The notes beneath the pieces are model-generated. The model was not told the origin of the DNA. It saw nothing but the letters and a program-made list of their open reading frames with translations, and did not search any database. The position numbers and the translations under genes were made by a program. A DNA stretch of 64,000 bases, from positions 248,001 through 312,000 of the forward strand of contig NZ_JBNNUK010000002.1 of NCBI RefSeq assembly GCF_050279675.1, written 5' to 3'. The DNA comes from Viridibacillus sp050279675. GTDB taxonomy: Bacteria; Bacillota; Bacilli; Bacillales_A; Planococcaceae. Below are positions 43,144-52,568 of this stretch, one piece after another. The first letter of the stretch is position 1. Every line of letters begins with the position of its first letter.

Positions 43144-44607
43144 TTACTTTTTCTGTGATTTTGAAATACCGGTCCTATTTTTTAATAAGCCAGTTGGAAA
43201 TCTTATAATACTATCCAATAAATCTGAAGCCTTACGAGGAATAAAAGGTGCCAAATATGGTGTTCCCAAAGACTTTAACCCTTCTAAATGCGTTATTAGC
43301 CAAGCAAATGCTAGCATTTGTCCGTACAAACCAAACAATCCTGCCGATATAATAAAAAAGTATCGAATAGATCTACTTGTATTACTCATTAAAAAAATTG
43401 GAGGAAGAAATGAAAGTAGAGCAGAAGTTGCAACCAATACGATCAGTATATTACTAACTAAACCCGCTTCTACCGCTGCTGTACCTATTACAATACCTCC
43501 TACGATACCAATCGTTTGACCTACTTTAGCAGGCATTCGTGATCCAGCTTCCCTTAAAACTTCTATGATCAATTCAATAAACAATACTTCAAAAAGTGGT
43601 GGAAAAGGAACTTTACTTCTTGATTCTTGTAAATTCAGAAGAAGTTCGTATGGCAGTATCTCGGGATGAAAAGTTAATGCAGAAATATACATAGGTGTTA
43701 TCATGATTGTTAAGAAAAAACCGAAAAATCGTAGCATTCGTAGTAGAGACGCCGTTGTCCAACGGTTATAATAATCTTCAATAGAGATAAACATTTCAAA
43801 AAATGATGTAGGACAAACGATTGCAGCTTGACTATTATCCATGAAAATAACGATTCTACCATCAATAAGATATCGACTAATACTATCTGGTCGTACAGTC
43901 ATGTAATACTGCGGAAAAGGAGATAAAGGATTATCTTCAATAAATTGTTTTAACACTGAAATATCAGTAAAAGTAGGATATTCAATTTTATTGATTCGAT
44001 TTCTTAAATTTTCTAAGTTCTCCTTATTTACAGTATCCTCCATGTACATAATCGTAATTCTTATATTTGCTTCTGTTCCAATAGTTTGATCTTCATTTTT
44101 TAACTTCGGATTTTGGATACGTCTTCTAACTAAAGATATATTCGTCTCTAATGATTCTGAAAATGCATCTTGTGGTCCAATAACCGTTGACTCTGTTATC
44201 GTACTCGTTATGGCACGTGTTGGCGCACTATATGTATCAATCGTGAATATTATATTTGTTCGATGAAAATACAATAGCGTTTGCCCAGAGTCGAGCTTTG
44301 CTGTAACGCCCTGAAGATCTGATGGGTCGACTATTTCAGCTACTTGGTGAATTTGATTTATATGGTTAGCTAAAGGAATAAAAACCATCGATTGCAGTGT
44401 CATTTTCTCTACTAGTGATGAGGAATAAATGACCGTGACAACGCCTTCATTTGTTGGGATTTTTTTAAATAAAACATCATCAACTTTGCGTGTATTTTTC
44501 CTAATAGTTTCAATGGTTTGCTCAGCCTGATTTTTCTTGTTTTGAGGCTTTTTTATAAGCTTTTCCACTTTCGTGGTACGTACCAATTTATATTTCAAAA
44601 GTACCAC
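43144..44607 (-). CDS. Spore germination receptor subunit, GerAA family
   Basis: 487 residues. A large N-terminal soluble domain (about 1-270) contains RIQNPKLKNEDQ and DGRIVIFMDNSQAAIVCPT. Five or so membrane helices follow, with PFPPLFEVLFIELIIEVLREAGSRMP, the family hallmark. It is the A subunit of a tripartite germinant receptor (A-B-C order as in gerA, gerB and gerK). It starts with GTG behind AAAGG. Expression is expected in the forespore under sigma-G, but I could not pick a confident promoter. Confidence 0.92.
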   Translation of the reverse strand: MVLLKYKLVRTTKVEKLIKKPQNKKNQAEQTIETIRKNTRKVDDVLFKKIPTNEGVVTVIYSSSLVEKMTLQSMVFIPLANHINQIHQVAEIVDPSDLQGVTAKLDSGQTLLYFHRTNIIFTIDTYSAPTRAITSTITESTVIGPQDAFSESLETNISLVRRRIQNPKLKNEDQTIGTEANIRITIMYMEDTVNKENLENLRNRINKIEYPTFTDISVLKQFIEDNPLSPFPQYYMTVRPDSISRYLIDGRIVIFMDNSQAAIVCPTSFFEMFISIEDYYNRWTTASLLRMLRFFGFFLTIMITPMYISALTFHPEILPYELLLNLQESRSKVPFPPLFEVLFIELIIEVLREAGSRMPAKVGQTIGIVGGIVIGTAAVEAGLVSNILIVLVATSALLSFLPPIFLMSNTSRSIRYFFIISAGLFGLYGQMLAFAWLITHLEGLKSLGTPYLAPFIPRKASDLLDSIIRFPTGLLKNRTGISKSQKK

Positions 44608-44782
44608 ACGCCTTTCTTAAATATTTAATTAGTTTGCCCATTTTTTAAAAAATGTATGCGATAAGATTTTTTCGAAATGTAACTTGATGTTCATACATCC
44701 TTAAAAGCTACTTGCAAGTGGTAATGACTAATCAATTATTCCATTAAAAAAGACATCTATAATTAAAGGTTAGTTCGTAATA

Positions 44783-44941
44783 ATGGATGAAGATGCTTTC
44801 ACAGAGTGGGAACAAGCATTTTATACCTTAATTAACAAAGCTGACAATGAGTATCACAACCTCACCAATCCATTAGAAAAATTATTAGAGTCGTATTTCG
44901 TAAGGATACATGCGGATCTGTTTAAAGTAGTTGAAAACTAG
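44783..44941 (+). CDS. Possible 52-residue hypothetical protein
   Basis: In the 470-base gap between the ger operon and argH there is a 52-codon plus-strand frame, MDEDAFTEWEQAFYTLIN and on to LFKVVEN. It is acidic, with an amphipathic helical look and normal codon use. AAAGG lies about 12 bases before the ATG, a poor spacing. I do not recognise it; it may be a short gene or the remains of one. The rest of the gap shows only the argH terminator. Confidence 0.35.
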   Translation: MDEDAFTEWEQAFYTLINKADNEYHNLTNPLEKLLESYFVRIHADLFKVVEN

Positions 44942-44979
44942 CAGATATGAATGATAAATCTTTCAGCAGCAAATTCAAA

Positions 44980-45007
44980 AAGCCAACTTCCCTCTGGAAG
45001 TTGGCTT
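44980..45007 (-). terminator. Terminator of the argGH operon
   Basis: AAGCCAACTTCC / GGAAGTTGGCTT, a perfect 12-bp stem with a 4-base loop, followed on the minus strand by TTTGAATTTG. It lies 74 bases after the argH stop. Confidence 0.85.
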
Positions 45008-45080
45008 GGCTGGAACATATATGTATGCCCATAACTTATGGAATCGGTTCCCCTCTGTGAACATTCTTCCAATCTATTTT

Positions 45081-46454
45081 TTATAAACATTCTTTAGCTT
45101 TTGCAATTTGAATTTTTACTTGCTCGAAACCAGTACCACCTAATGAGTGACGACGTTGCACAGCTGCTTCTGGTGCTAATACATCGTACACATCTGATTC
45201 GATTAAAGAGCTTGCTTCTTGCAAGTCTTCAATTGATAGGTCTAACAAGTAAATGCCACGTTGGATACAAAGGAATACAAGTTTCCCAGTAACCTCATGT
45301 GCTTCACGGAAAGGCATACCTTTTGTTGCTAAATAATCCGCAAGTTCTGTTGCATTAGAGAAATCTTGATGCACCGCTTTATGCAATGTTTCTTTTGCAA
45401 CGGTCATTGTACGAACCATTCCTTCGAAGATTTTAAGTGAGCCGACAATTGTATGCAATGTATCGAACATACCCTCTTTATCTTCTTGCATGTCTTTGTT
45501 ATAAGCTAATGGAATTCCCTTCAAGACAATTAGTAAGCCCATTAGATTACCGTAGACACGACCTGCTTTACCACGGATTAATTCCGCCATATCAGGATTT
45601 TTCTTTTGTGGCATTATACTTGAACCTGTAGAGAACGCATCATCTAACTCGATGAATTTGAACTCCTCACTTGACCACAGAATGATTTCTTCAGCAAAGC
45701 GTGATAAGTGCGCCATTAAAAGTGAACCGTTACTTAAGAACTCAACGATGAAATCACGATCACTTACAGCGTCCATACTGTTTTGATAAACTGCAGAGAA
45801 ACCAAGTAGCTCAGCACTCATTTCACGATCAATAGGGAAAGTCGTACCTGCAAGAGCACCTGCTCCTAGTGGTGAAATATCAGTACGTTTCAATGAATCT
45901 TGGAAGCGTTGTTTATCACGTTCTAGCATCCAGAAATACGTCATCAAATGATGTGCAAATGAGATTGGCTGCGCACGCTGTAAATGTGTGTAACCAGGTG
46001 CAAGTGTATCAATGTTATCTTCCGCTTGCGTAACAATTGCTTTTTGGAAAGCCTCTATTAAAGAAACTACCTCTTGCACACGTTTTTTAAGAAACAAGTG
46101 CATATCAGTTGCGACTTGGTCATTCCGACTACGGCCAGTATGTAATTTACCGCCAACTGGACCAACTAAATCGATTAGCATTTTCTCAAGATTTAAGTGA
46201 ATATCTTCATTTGCAATTGAGAACTCAAGAGAGCCCTCAGTTGCTTTTTGTTGTAGTTGATGGAGACCATCTTTTATCGTGTTGACTTCATCTTGTGATA
46301 AAATGCCACAAGCACCAAGCATCGTAACATGAGCAATACTGCCTTCAAGATCTTCCGTTACAAGTTGTTGGTCAAACCCGATGGATGCTCCGAATTCATC
46401 TACCCATTGTTCAGCAGAATTTTGGAATCGTCCGCCCCATAGTTTACCACTCAT
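45081..46454 (-). CDS. argH: Argininosuccinate lyase
   Basis: About 457 residues. It splits argininosuccinate into arginine and fumarate. MSGKLWGGRFQ at the start, AGYTHLQRAQPISFAHHL, and the flexible signature loop GSSIMPQKKNPDMAELIRG with the catalytic Ser are clear. The ATG at 46454 follows GAAGGTG and overlaps the argG stop as ATGA. The frame remains open 20 codons upstream inside argG, which I do not include. Confidence 0.97.
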   Translation of the reverse strand: MSGKLWGGRFQNSAEQWVDEFGASIGFDQQLVTEDLEGSIAHVTMLGACGILSQDEVNTIKDGLHQLQQKATEGSLEFSIANEDIHLNLEKMLIDLVGPVGGKLHTGRSRNDQVATDMHLFLKKRVQEVVSLIEAFQKAIVTQAEDNIDTLAPGYTHLQRAQPISFAHHLMTYFWMLERDKQRFQDSLKRTDISPLGAGALAGTTFPIDREMSAELLGFSAVYQNSMDAVSDRDFIVEFLSNGSLLMAHLSRFAEEIILWSSEEFKFIELDDAFSTGSSIMPQKKNPDMAELIRGKAGRVYGNLMGLLIVLKGIPLAYNKDMQEDKEGMFDTLHTIVGSLKIFEGMVRTMTVAKETLHKAVHQDFSNATELADYLATKGMPFREAHEVTGKLVFLCIQRGIYLLDLSIEDLQEASSLIESDVYDVLAPEAAVQRRHSLGGTGFEQVKIQIAKAKECL

Positions 46455-47659
46455 GCTTGCACCTTCTTTTCTCCTTTGTTTACCATAGAGTTCACTTTTG
46501 TTGGAAGACCCCATAGTTCGATGAAACCTACTGCAGAAGCATGATCGAATTCATCATCTTTTGTATATGTTGCTAGTTTTTCGTCATATAGAGAGTTAGG
46601 AGATTTACGTCCTTCAACAATTGCATGACCTTTGAAAAGTTTTACACGAACTGTACCATTAACAAATTTTTGTGTTTCTTTTAAGAATGCTTCTAATGCA
46701 GTTCTTAATGGAGAGAACCATAAACCTTCATAGATAAGTTCGGTTAATTTTTTCTCAATTACTGGTTTGTAATGAGCGATTTCTTTTACTAGAGTAATAT
46801 CTTCTAATTCTTTATGAGCTAAAAGTAAAGTGTGTGCACCAGGAATTTCATATACTTCACGTGATTTAATACCAACTAAACGGTTTTCAACGTGGTCGAT
46901 ACGGCCAACGCCATGTTTACCAGCTACTTCGTTTAATTTTAAGATTAAGTCAGCTAATTTATAAGAAACACCGTCAATTGCTACTGGAACACCTTGTTCG
47001 AATTCAATTTCGATAATATCAGCAGTATCTGGAGCATTTTCAAGAGAAACTGTTAACTCATATGCTTCTTCTGGTGGTGTAGCCCAAGGATCTTCTAAGA
47101 TACCACATTCGTTAGCACGGCCCCATAAGTTTTGGTCGATTGAGAATGGTGAATCTAAAGAGATAGGAAGTGGAATATTCTTTGATTTTGCGTATTCAAT
47201 TTCCTCTTCACGGCTCCAAGCCCATTCACGAACTGGTGCAAGAACTTCTAAATCTGGGTTTAATGCTTTAATAGAAACTTCGAAACGAACTTGGTCATTT
47301 CCTTTACCAGTACAGCCATGTGCTACTGCAACTGCGCCTGTTTGTTCAGCAACTTCTACTAATTTTTTAGAAATAAGTGGACGAGATAAAGCTGATACTA
47401 AAGGATATTTTTGTTCATACCAAGTGTGAGCTTGAAGTGAGATTAATGCGTATTCTTCAGCGAACTCGTCTTTAGCGTCGATCATGTAAGATTCAATCGC
47501 ACCAACTTCTAATGCTTTCTTTTTCACGAAGTCTAAATCTTTACCTTCACCTACGTCTAAGCAACATGCTACTACTTCGTAACCTTGATCGATTAACCAT
47601 TGGATCGCAACTGATGTATCTAAACCGCCTGAATATGCAAGAACTACTTTTTTAGCCAT
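46451..47659 (-). CDS. argG: Argininosuccinate synthase
   Basis: About 402 residues. It joins citrulline and aspartate using ATP. The N-terminal AYSGGLDTSVAIQWL is the ATP pyrophosphatase motif. VAHGCTGKGNDQVRFE and WGRANECGILEDPW match the citrulline/aspartate sites. I start at ATG 47659 (MAKKVVLAYSGG), eight bases after GGAGG. The in-frame extension upstream covers the promoter. First gene of argGH. Confidence 0.97.
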   Translation of the reverse strand: MAKKVVLAYSGGLDTSVAIQWLIDQGYEVVACCLDVGEGKDLDFVKKKALEVGAIESYMIDAKDEFAEEYALISLQAHTWYEQKYPLVSALSRPLISKKLVEVAEQTGAVAVAHGCTGKGNDQVRFEVSIKALNPDLEVLAPVREWAWSREEEIEYAKSKNIPLPISLDSPFSIDQNLWGRANECGILEDPWATPPEEAYELTVSLENAPDTADIIEIEFEQGVPVAIDGVSYKLADLILKLNEVAGKHGVGRIDHVENRLVGIKSREVYEIPGAHTLLLAHKELEDITLVKEIAHYKPVIEKKLTELIYEGLWFSPLRTALEAFLKETQKFVNGTVRVKLFKGHAIVEGRKSPNSLYDEKLATYTKDDEFDHASAVGFIELWGLPTKVNSMVNKGEKKVQA

Positions 47660-47716
47660 GTGACATTCCTCCACGTTATGTATTTTTATACGAATGCATT
47701 TTATATTTATGCACTT

Positions 47717-47745
47717 ATAATAGCATGGAATAAAAATGAATACAA
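47717..47745 (-). promoter_or_regulatory. argGH promoter overlapped by an ARG box-like site
   Basis: On the minus strand TTGTAT (47740-47745) and TATTAT (47717-47722) are 17 bases apart. The plus-strand text between them, CATGGAATAAAAATGAAT (47724-47741), resembles the ArgR/AhrC operator consensus CATGAATAAAAATGCAAG. Further AT-rich copies (TGCATAAATATAAAATGCA) lie toward argG. Repression by arginine-bound ArgR is the likely control. Confidence 0.6.
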
Positions 47746-47840
47746 GTGTATTTTCTTGCATTATTAAAAAAATTAAAGTTTCTAAAAAATTCGTATATAA
47801 CCTGCTTGGGCATTCAAAAACCCTTTATATATATAAAAAA

Positions 47841-47880
47841 GAGCTATCCACAGTAGAATCCTCTACTAGAATAGCCCTCT
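47841..47880 (-). terminator. Terminator downstream of the yqjP-yqjQ unit
   Basis: A long imperfect stem, GAGCTATCCACAGTAGA with TCTACTAGAATAGCCCTC, is followed on the minus strand by TTTTTTATAT. It is 110 bases beyond the SDR stop, and the 330-base gap holds nothing else except the argG promoter. Confidence 0.75.
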
Positions 47881-47990
47881 CAACGAAAAAAACCAATTAT
47901 ACATTCTATGCAGTTTTTTTGTATAAAATATTATCTAAAAACTAATTTCATGAATGATAATTCACACACCAATGTATATTCATAAGCATT

Positions 47991-48743
47991 TTACTTCTTA
48001 TTAAAAAATCGCTTCCCTAATTTTTCTACTAGGGAAGGTGCTACCGCATAAAGTTTACTTGAAATAGCCATATACGACGGTAAATTGACTTCTCTAACAT
48101 TACGTCCAATTGTTTTAACCGTCGCTACAGCTACTTGCTCTGGTGTTAATAAAACATTTTTCATTGCATCACGATATGTAGCAGTTTGATCTGCAAGGTC
48201 CAAGAAAGGCGTATCAATTGGTCCTGGATGGATAGTTGTCACCTGAATATTAAACGGCGCAAGCTCCATACGAAGTGCATTTGTAAAGCCTATGATTGCA
48301 TGTTTTGTCGCTGCATAGACTGATGCTTTCGGTGTGGCTACCTTCCCTGCTTGTGAGCCAATGAAAACAAATTGACCTCTTTGACGTTCTATCATTTGTT
48401 GTGATAACGCCTTTGTCAGAATGATAGGTGCTTGAATATTCACGTGAAGCATTTGTTCTATTTCAGCATCCGTTAAGTCTGTTGCAAAAGCAAACGTTCC
48501 AACTCCAGCAGAGAATATGGCAGTATCAATTGGGGGTAATTTTTTTACTAAAGCATGATTTCCCTCTATTGTAGATAGATCAGCTTGAATCGTTTGAATA
48601 TTTGGAGCAGTAAAAGCCTGCAAAGCTACTTTCGAACGCCCAGTTGCAATGATTGTATGCCCCTGAGTCGCAAGAATGTCTACTATACACTTACCAACTC
48701 CACTTGTCGCTCCTGTTACGAGAATGGTTTTATGCTTGTTCAT
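47991..48743 (-). CDS. yqjQ: Short-chain dehydrogenase, YqjQ-like
   Basis: About 250 residues of the classical SDR family. The cofactor loop is TGATSGVGK, NNAG is replaced by FSAGVG, and the active site shows Ser in FIGSQAG and YxxxK in VYAATKHAI. Substrate unknown. I take the ATG at 48743 (MNKHKTILVTGATSG). It overlaps the preceding metallo-hydrolase by 14 bases, so translation is coupled. The pairing with a YqjP-like gene next to proI matches B. subtilis yqjO-yqjP-yqjQ. Confidence 0.88.
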   Translation of the reverse strand: MNKHKTILVTGATSGVGKCIVDILATQGHTIIATGRSKVALQAFTAPNIQTIQADLSTIEGNHALVKKLPPIDTAIFSAGVGTFAFATDLTDAEIEQMLHVNIQAPIILTKALSQQMIERQRGQFVFIGSQAGKVATPKASVYAATKHAIIGFTNALRMELAPFNIQVTTIHPGPIDTPFLDLADQTATYRDAMKNVLLTPEQVAVATVKTIGRNVREVNLPSYMAISSKLYAVAPSLVEKLGKRFFNKK

Positions 48744-49674
48744 AAAGATAAACGCCCTTGTCATTCATCTTCTCTTTAACTAGCCCTTCATCAATTAAGT
48801 AGTCTAACTGACCGATTGTTTCCGATAAAGTTAAACCTAATTCTTTCTCATAAGCATATGGGAACAGTTCAATATTCAGTTCAAACGTAGTTTTCGGACC
48901 ACCTTCTAACATTTCGTATACTTTCATCGCACGCTTGTGCTGTTTTTCAAGTCTTTCCTTCACTAATTCATGTACATTTCGAATATCTTCTCCATGGCCG
49001 CTATAGAGGACATCAATCGGTAAAGTTAATAACTTTTTCAATGAAGCATTTTGCTGTAATAGTGATTTTGCACGGTTCGCCTTAAGATTAAGCGGTGGTT
49101 CAATTAATGGATTAGATGATACATGTCCAATCAGTAAATCCCCACCAATCATCGCCTTTTTCTCTTCCTGCCAAAAAGCTAAATGACTTTGAGCATGTCC
49201 TAATGTTTCCATCGCAATAAGACCTGGATGACCTGGTACTTCGTCTCCGTCATGTAAAATGGAGGTTAATGGGCGTGTCCCTACAAAATCCGTTGACCTT
49301 GTCATTTTCTTTACCCAATAAAAATATTCTTCAGGCACACCTTCTTCTTTTAAACGTTCCGTATAAAAATCGAAATGTGAAGCAAGAAATACTGGATCTC
49401 TGCGTAGCCAAGCATCGTTGTATACATGACCTAACACTTTTGCATTTGGAAATGCATCAACTAACCCCATATGATCTGGATGATGATGCGTTAAAATGAC
49501 TTGTTCTATATCTTCAAAGCGATAGCCCGCTTCTTTTAAACCCAATTCTAATGCCTCATACGCTTCGGGCGTTTTCGTACCTACATCAAAAATTGATAAT
49601 GCGTCCCCTTTTAATAAATAGGAATTTACAGTCCCTACTGCAAATGGCGTTGGTGTAATAATCTTATGAAACAT
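48730..49674 (-). CDS. yqjP: Metallo-beta-lactamase fold hydrolase, YqjP-like
   Basis: 314 residues. The metal motif THHHPDHMG is near residue 62, with further ligands in ETLGHAQSHLAFW, GGDLL and YSGHGED, so two metals can be bound. A C-terminal winged-helix-like domain (about 245-314) is common in this subgroup. The product is a cytoplasmic hydrolase of unknown substrate, possibly a thioester or phosphodiester. It is first in the yqjP-yqjQ pair and divergent from proI. Confidence 0.88.
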   Translation of the reverse strand: MFHKIITPTPFAVGTVNSYLLKGDALSIFDVGTKTPEAYEALELGLKEAGYRFEDIEQVILTHHHPDHMGLVDAFPNAKVLGHVYNDAWLRRDPVFLASHFDFYTERLKEEGVPEEYFYWVKKMTRSTDFVGTRPLTSILHDGDEVPGHPGLIAMETLGHAQSHLAFWQEEKKAMIGGDLLIGHVSSNPLIEPPLNLKANRAKSLLQQNASLKKLLTLPIDVLYSGHGEDIRNVHELVKERLEKQHKRAMKVYEMLEGGPKTTFELNIELFPYAYEKELGLTLSETIGQLDYLIDEGLVKEKMNDKGVYLYEQA

Positions 49675-49751
49675 TTCAAAAACCCCCTACAAAAATGAAT
49701 AGCTATTCACCTCATTGTACAAGATAAGCTTGAAATCGTCACCTAATAATG

Positions 49752-50035
49752 TTGACAAAAAAATGTTAAGACACTATACTTGCAATCACATACAAAAAAG
49801 CGTAGATGAAGAATAGTACAAATATTGATGGTGTAAAGAGAGTGTGATCACCGGCTGCAAGTCACATAACCCGCTCAATATTTAGAACCTACTTCTGAGC
49901 TGCTATGAAAACATAGCCGTCCCTTAGCGATAATAAGGAGTGAGAGTTGTGCTAAACTATTTTAGCAAAACAAGGTGGTACCGCGGAAACATGCGTTTTC
50001 GTCCTTTTATATAAGGATGGGAAGGCTTTTTTTAT
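49752..50035 (+). promoter_or_regulatory. Pro-type T-box leader with promoter before proI
   Basis: TTGACA (49752-49757) and TATACT (49775-49780) are 17 bases apart. The leader from about 49787 shows Stem I (AGTACAAATATTG pairing with CAATATTT), a specifier loop with CCT (49888-49890), a proline codon followed by a purine, then the T-box core AACAAGGTGGTACCGCGG near 49968-49985. The terminator (GTTTTCGTCCTT with AAGGATGGGAAGGC, then T7) ends near 50035. Uncharged proline tRNA should switch on proI. Confidence 0.93.
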
Positions 50036-50059
50036 TGAAAAAAACAGGAGGCGACAATT

Positions 50060-50869
50060 ATGAAAACAATTGTATTTGCTGGTGCAGGTTCAATGGCTGA
50101 AGCTATGATTCAAGGTTGGGTTAAAGAAGGTGTCGTATCACCCAATAGCATTCATATTATGAATAAGTCCGATCGTCAAAAACTGAATCGTATCGCTGAT
50201 GCGTATGGCGTACAAATTGTTTCTGACAGTCGCGAAGTTGTAAAAGTTGCAGATTGCATTATTTTAGCTATGAAACCGAAAGACGTTATAAAAGGAATGG
50301 AAGTTTTAGCCCCACTTCTTCAAGAACATACAGCTGTCTTATCCGTTGTTGCAGGTATTTCCATTGCAACGATTGAAAATAGTTTAGGGAAACGACCAAT
50401 TGCTCGCGTTATGCCAAACACATCAGCTACAATAGGCATGTCAGCAAGTGGCGTATCATTTAATGAACAAATCGATGCAAATTTAAAACAAGAATTTATG
50501 ACAATGTTAGAAGCAATAGGAACCGTAATAGAAGTCGAAGAAGATAAACTACATGCAGTAACAGCTGTCTCCGGCAGTGGTCCAGCATACTTATACTATC
50601 TAGTAGAAGCATTCGAACAAGCTGGTATTAAGTACGGTCTATCACGTGAAATCGTACGCTCACTTGCCATTCAAACGATCGCAGGTGCAGCCGAAATGCT
50701 AAAACAATCTACAGAAGAACCAACGGAGCTACGTAGAAAAGTAACAAGCCCAGGTGGCACTACTGAAGCTGGCATTAAAGCATTAGAAGAAAATCACTTC
50801 AAAGACGCGATTATGGCATGCATTCATGACGCTGAAGCGAAATCACGCGAATTAGCAAAAAGTGAGTAA
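50060..50869 (+). CDS. proI: Pyrroline-5-carboxylate reductase
   Basis: 269 residues. It reduces pyrroline-5-carboxylate to proline with NADPH, the last step of proline synthesis. The N-terminal nucleotide motif GAGSMAEAMIQG, AMKPKDV, RVMPNTSATIG and the C-terminal signature SPGGTTEAGIKALEE are all present. AGGAGG lies eight bases before the ATG. Preceded by a proline T-box, which supports a biosynthetic role. I use proI from the B. subtilis paralogue at the yqjP/yqjQ locus; proC is an equal name. Confidence 0.95.
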   Translation: MKTIVFAGAGSMAEAMIQGWVKEGVVSPNSIHIMNKSDRQKLNRIADAYGVQIVSDSREVVKVADCIILAMKPKDVIKGMEVLAPLLQEHTAVLSVVAGISIATIENSLGKRPIARVMPNTSATIGMSASGVSFNEQIDANLKQEFMTMLEAIGTVIEVEEDKLHAVTAVSGSGPAYLYYLVEAFEQAGIKYGLSREIVRSLAIQTIAGAAEMLKQSTEEPTELRRKVTSPGGTTEAGIKALEENHFKDAIMACIHDAEAKSRELAKSE

Positions 50870-50880
50870 ATGCTCAAAAG

Positions 50881-50927
50881 AAACCCTGAAAAAGCATCGA
50901 TTTTCCATGCATTTTCAAGGTTTTTTT
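50881..50927 (+). terminator. Terminator of proI
   Basis: AAACCCTGAAAAAGCA pairs with TGCATTTTCAAGGTTT with one bulge, followed by a T run, 11 bases after the stop. Confidence 0.85.
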
Positions 50928-51118
50928 ATCAAAAATCAAATTAACTTACCTTGCTATGATGACAATTCCCTTCAGCAAGAACCTTCAAAACATTTAAGCA
51001 ATATTAAGCAAAAAATAATTAATGTAGGTTTGAAAAGAAGTCATACTGTCTAAAATCAACTAATTAGCAACTACTTTTAATACCTTCTCATAATTACATC
51101 CTTTCAAAAGAGAACTAT

Positions 51119-51176
51119 ACTATCCCAAGTCAATGTGCTAACTTTTTTTAGCATACCGACTTAGGATAGTTTTTTG
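51119..51176 (+). terminator. Orphan long hairpin with T run
   Basis: ACTATCCCAAGTC / GACTTAGGATAGT with a nested TGCTAA / TTAGCA hairpin, then TTTTTTG. No gene precedes it on the plus strand after the proI terminator. It could end a small RNA or be a relic. The gap 50870-51286 otherwise shows nothing. Confidence 0.5.
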
Positions 51177-51286
51177 TGTTTATAATTATTGAACTTGTCA
51201 TTGTTTTTAAGGCACAGCATGATAATTGTATAGGTTAGTTCTTGCCAACATTAGTAATTTAGTTCAATATCAATTTGTTCAACAAA

Positions 51287-51682
51287 TTATTCTTTAGATA
51301 GAATACCTGTTGTATCGATCCGTTTTTTGTTCAGACTTTTAGCAAATTTAATTGCCATCAATTGAGGGATTAAATTCAATACACTTACTACTACTAATAA
51401 GCGAATTGAACCAATGGGCTTAAAATATCCATCCCACGAGTCAATATTTATCATCTTACTGTTGAAATAATACGAAATAAAAAATGATACAGCATTCCCT
51501 ATGAACACGGTTCTTGAGTTATTAGTCATGCCTCCAAAAAAAGCTAATATTATTGAAATAACAAGCAACAATAAATAACCATTCATTGAGCTTTCATTAT
51601 AGTCTTGAGACATAGAAAAATATACATAGGGAAAACTAAATAAACAGATGATTAAACTATATACTACTACTTTTTTCATCAT
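51287..51682 (-). CDS. Small integral membrane protein, unknown function
   Basis: About 131 residues with four hydrophobic segments (around 4-24, 35-52, 55-75 and 95-115) and a basic C-terminus (KFAKSLNKKRIDTTG). AGGAGG lies six bases before ATG 51682, a well-supported start. An open frame continues 15 codons upstream but crosses the neighbouring terminator. I do not recognise the family, and no neighbour suggests a role. Confidence 0.75.
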   Translation of the reverse strand: MMKKVVVYSLIICLFSFPYVYFSMSQDYNESSMNGYLLLLVISIILAFFGGMTNNSRTVFIGNAVSFFISYYFNSKMINIDSWDGYFKPIGSIRLLVVVSVLNLIPQLMAIKFAKSLNKKRIDTTGILSKE

Positions 51683-51729
51683 TAATATCCTCCTAGAGAT
51701 TGCGTTCAAACTATTTCGAAAAAGCAAAA

Positions 51730-51763
51730 CACCCTTATAGTGAAATATTACACTATAAGGGCG
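51730..51763 (-). terminator. Terminator of the GNAT gene
   Basis: CACCCTTATAGTG / CACTATAAGGGCG, 13 bp with one mismatch and an 8-base loop. On the minus strand TTTTGCTTT follows, 30 bases after the stop at 51793. Confidence 0.8.
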
Positions 51764-51792
51764 TTTTATTTAAATGGATATCGCAAAGTAGT

Positions 51793-52278
51793 TTACAGTT
51801 TTTTACTCATGTTATACCAAACTTCCCCACCATGCACTGATTTAGAAATGCCATCATTATTGTAGCCTTGCTTTTCGTAATAGCCGATTAATTCTTCTTT
51901 ACAGGTTAAAGTAATTGTCTCACGCTTGCTAGTTGCTGCTTCTTTCTCAAGATGCACGAGTAATGCTGAAGCAATTCCTTGATTTTGGTATTCTGGGGAT
52001 ACTGCTAAGCCTAATATACTTTGATATCCACCAGTTGTTGGGTTTTGCTTTATTGCACTGAATAAGTCATCGGTTATTTCAGGTCGTTCAATCACAGGAC
52101 CATTTATCAAACCAACAATTATTCCTTCTACTTCCGCTACATAAAAGCTGTCAGAAATCAATTGAATTCGATTTTCGAATGCTACTTCTGTTGCTGCTTC
52201 TTCTTTTGAAAAACACAGATTTTCAATCGTCACAAGTTCAGGTAAATCTTCTAATTTCACATTGCGTATTTTCAGCAT
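51793..52278 (-). CDS. GNAT family acetyltransferase
   Basis: About 161 residues. The acetyl-CoA loop is in LAVSPEYQNQGIASALLVHLEKEA (near residues 91-114), and the late YYEKQGYNNDG block is typical of GNAT. It resembles arylalkylamine/aminoglycoside-type members annotated only as N-acetyltransferase; the substrate is unknown. GGAGGGG lies eight bases before ATG 52278. A single gene with its own terminator. Confidence 0.88.
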   Translation of the reverse strand: MLKIRNVKLEDLPELVTIENLCFSKEEAATEVAFENRIQLISDSFYVAEVEGIIVGLINGPVIERPEITDDLFSAIKQNPTTGGYQSILGLAVSPEYQNQGIASALLVHLEKEAATSKRETITLTCKEELIGYYEKQGYNNDGISKSVHGGEVWYNMSKKL

Positions 52279-52568
52279 ATTATTTTCCCCTCCAAAGTCC
52301 CAAAAATTCATCAAATAGGTTTAATCCACTTATATTAATAACACTTTCTTTAATCTATTATAAAGTTCAGATTTTGAAAAGAAAGAATTTTCACTAGTAC
52401 AATTATCGTTAAGTTCATTGAAGTAGAAATTCACCCCTTTTACATTTTTATTTAAACCACTATAACATTACAAATGAAACTCTTTGGTGTACCTAAGTCT
52501 TTTTAATAAACCAATCCCTACTATTTTGCTATAATATAGGCAACAAGAGAATTGGAGTGATTTCATTC

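Noticed and set aside
46455..46514. N-terminal extension of argH (20 codons)
   Set aside because: It reads inside argG in another frame; the ATGA overlap start fits homologues.
47660..47761. N-terminal extension of argG (34 codons)
   Set aside because: It runs through the promoter; MAKKVVLAYSGG at 47659 with GGAGG is the family start.
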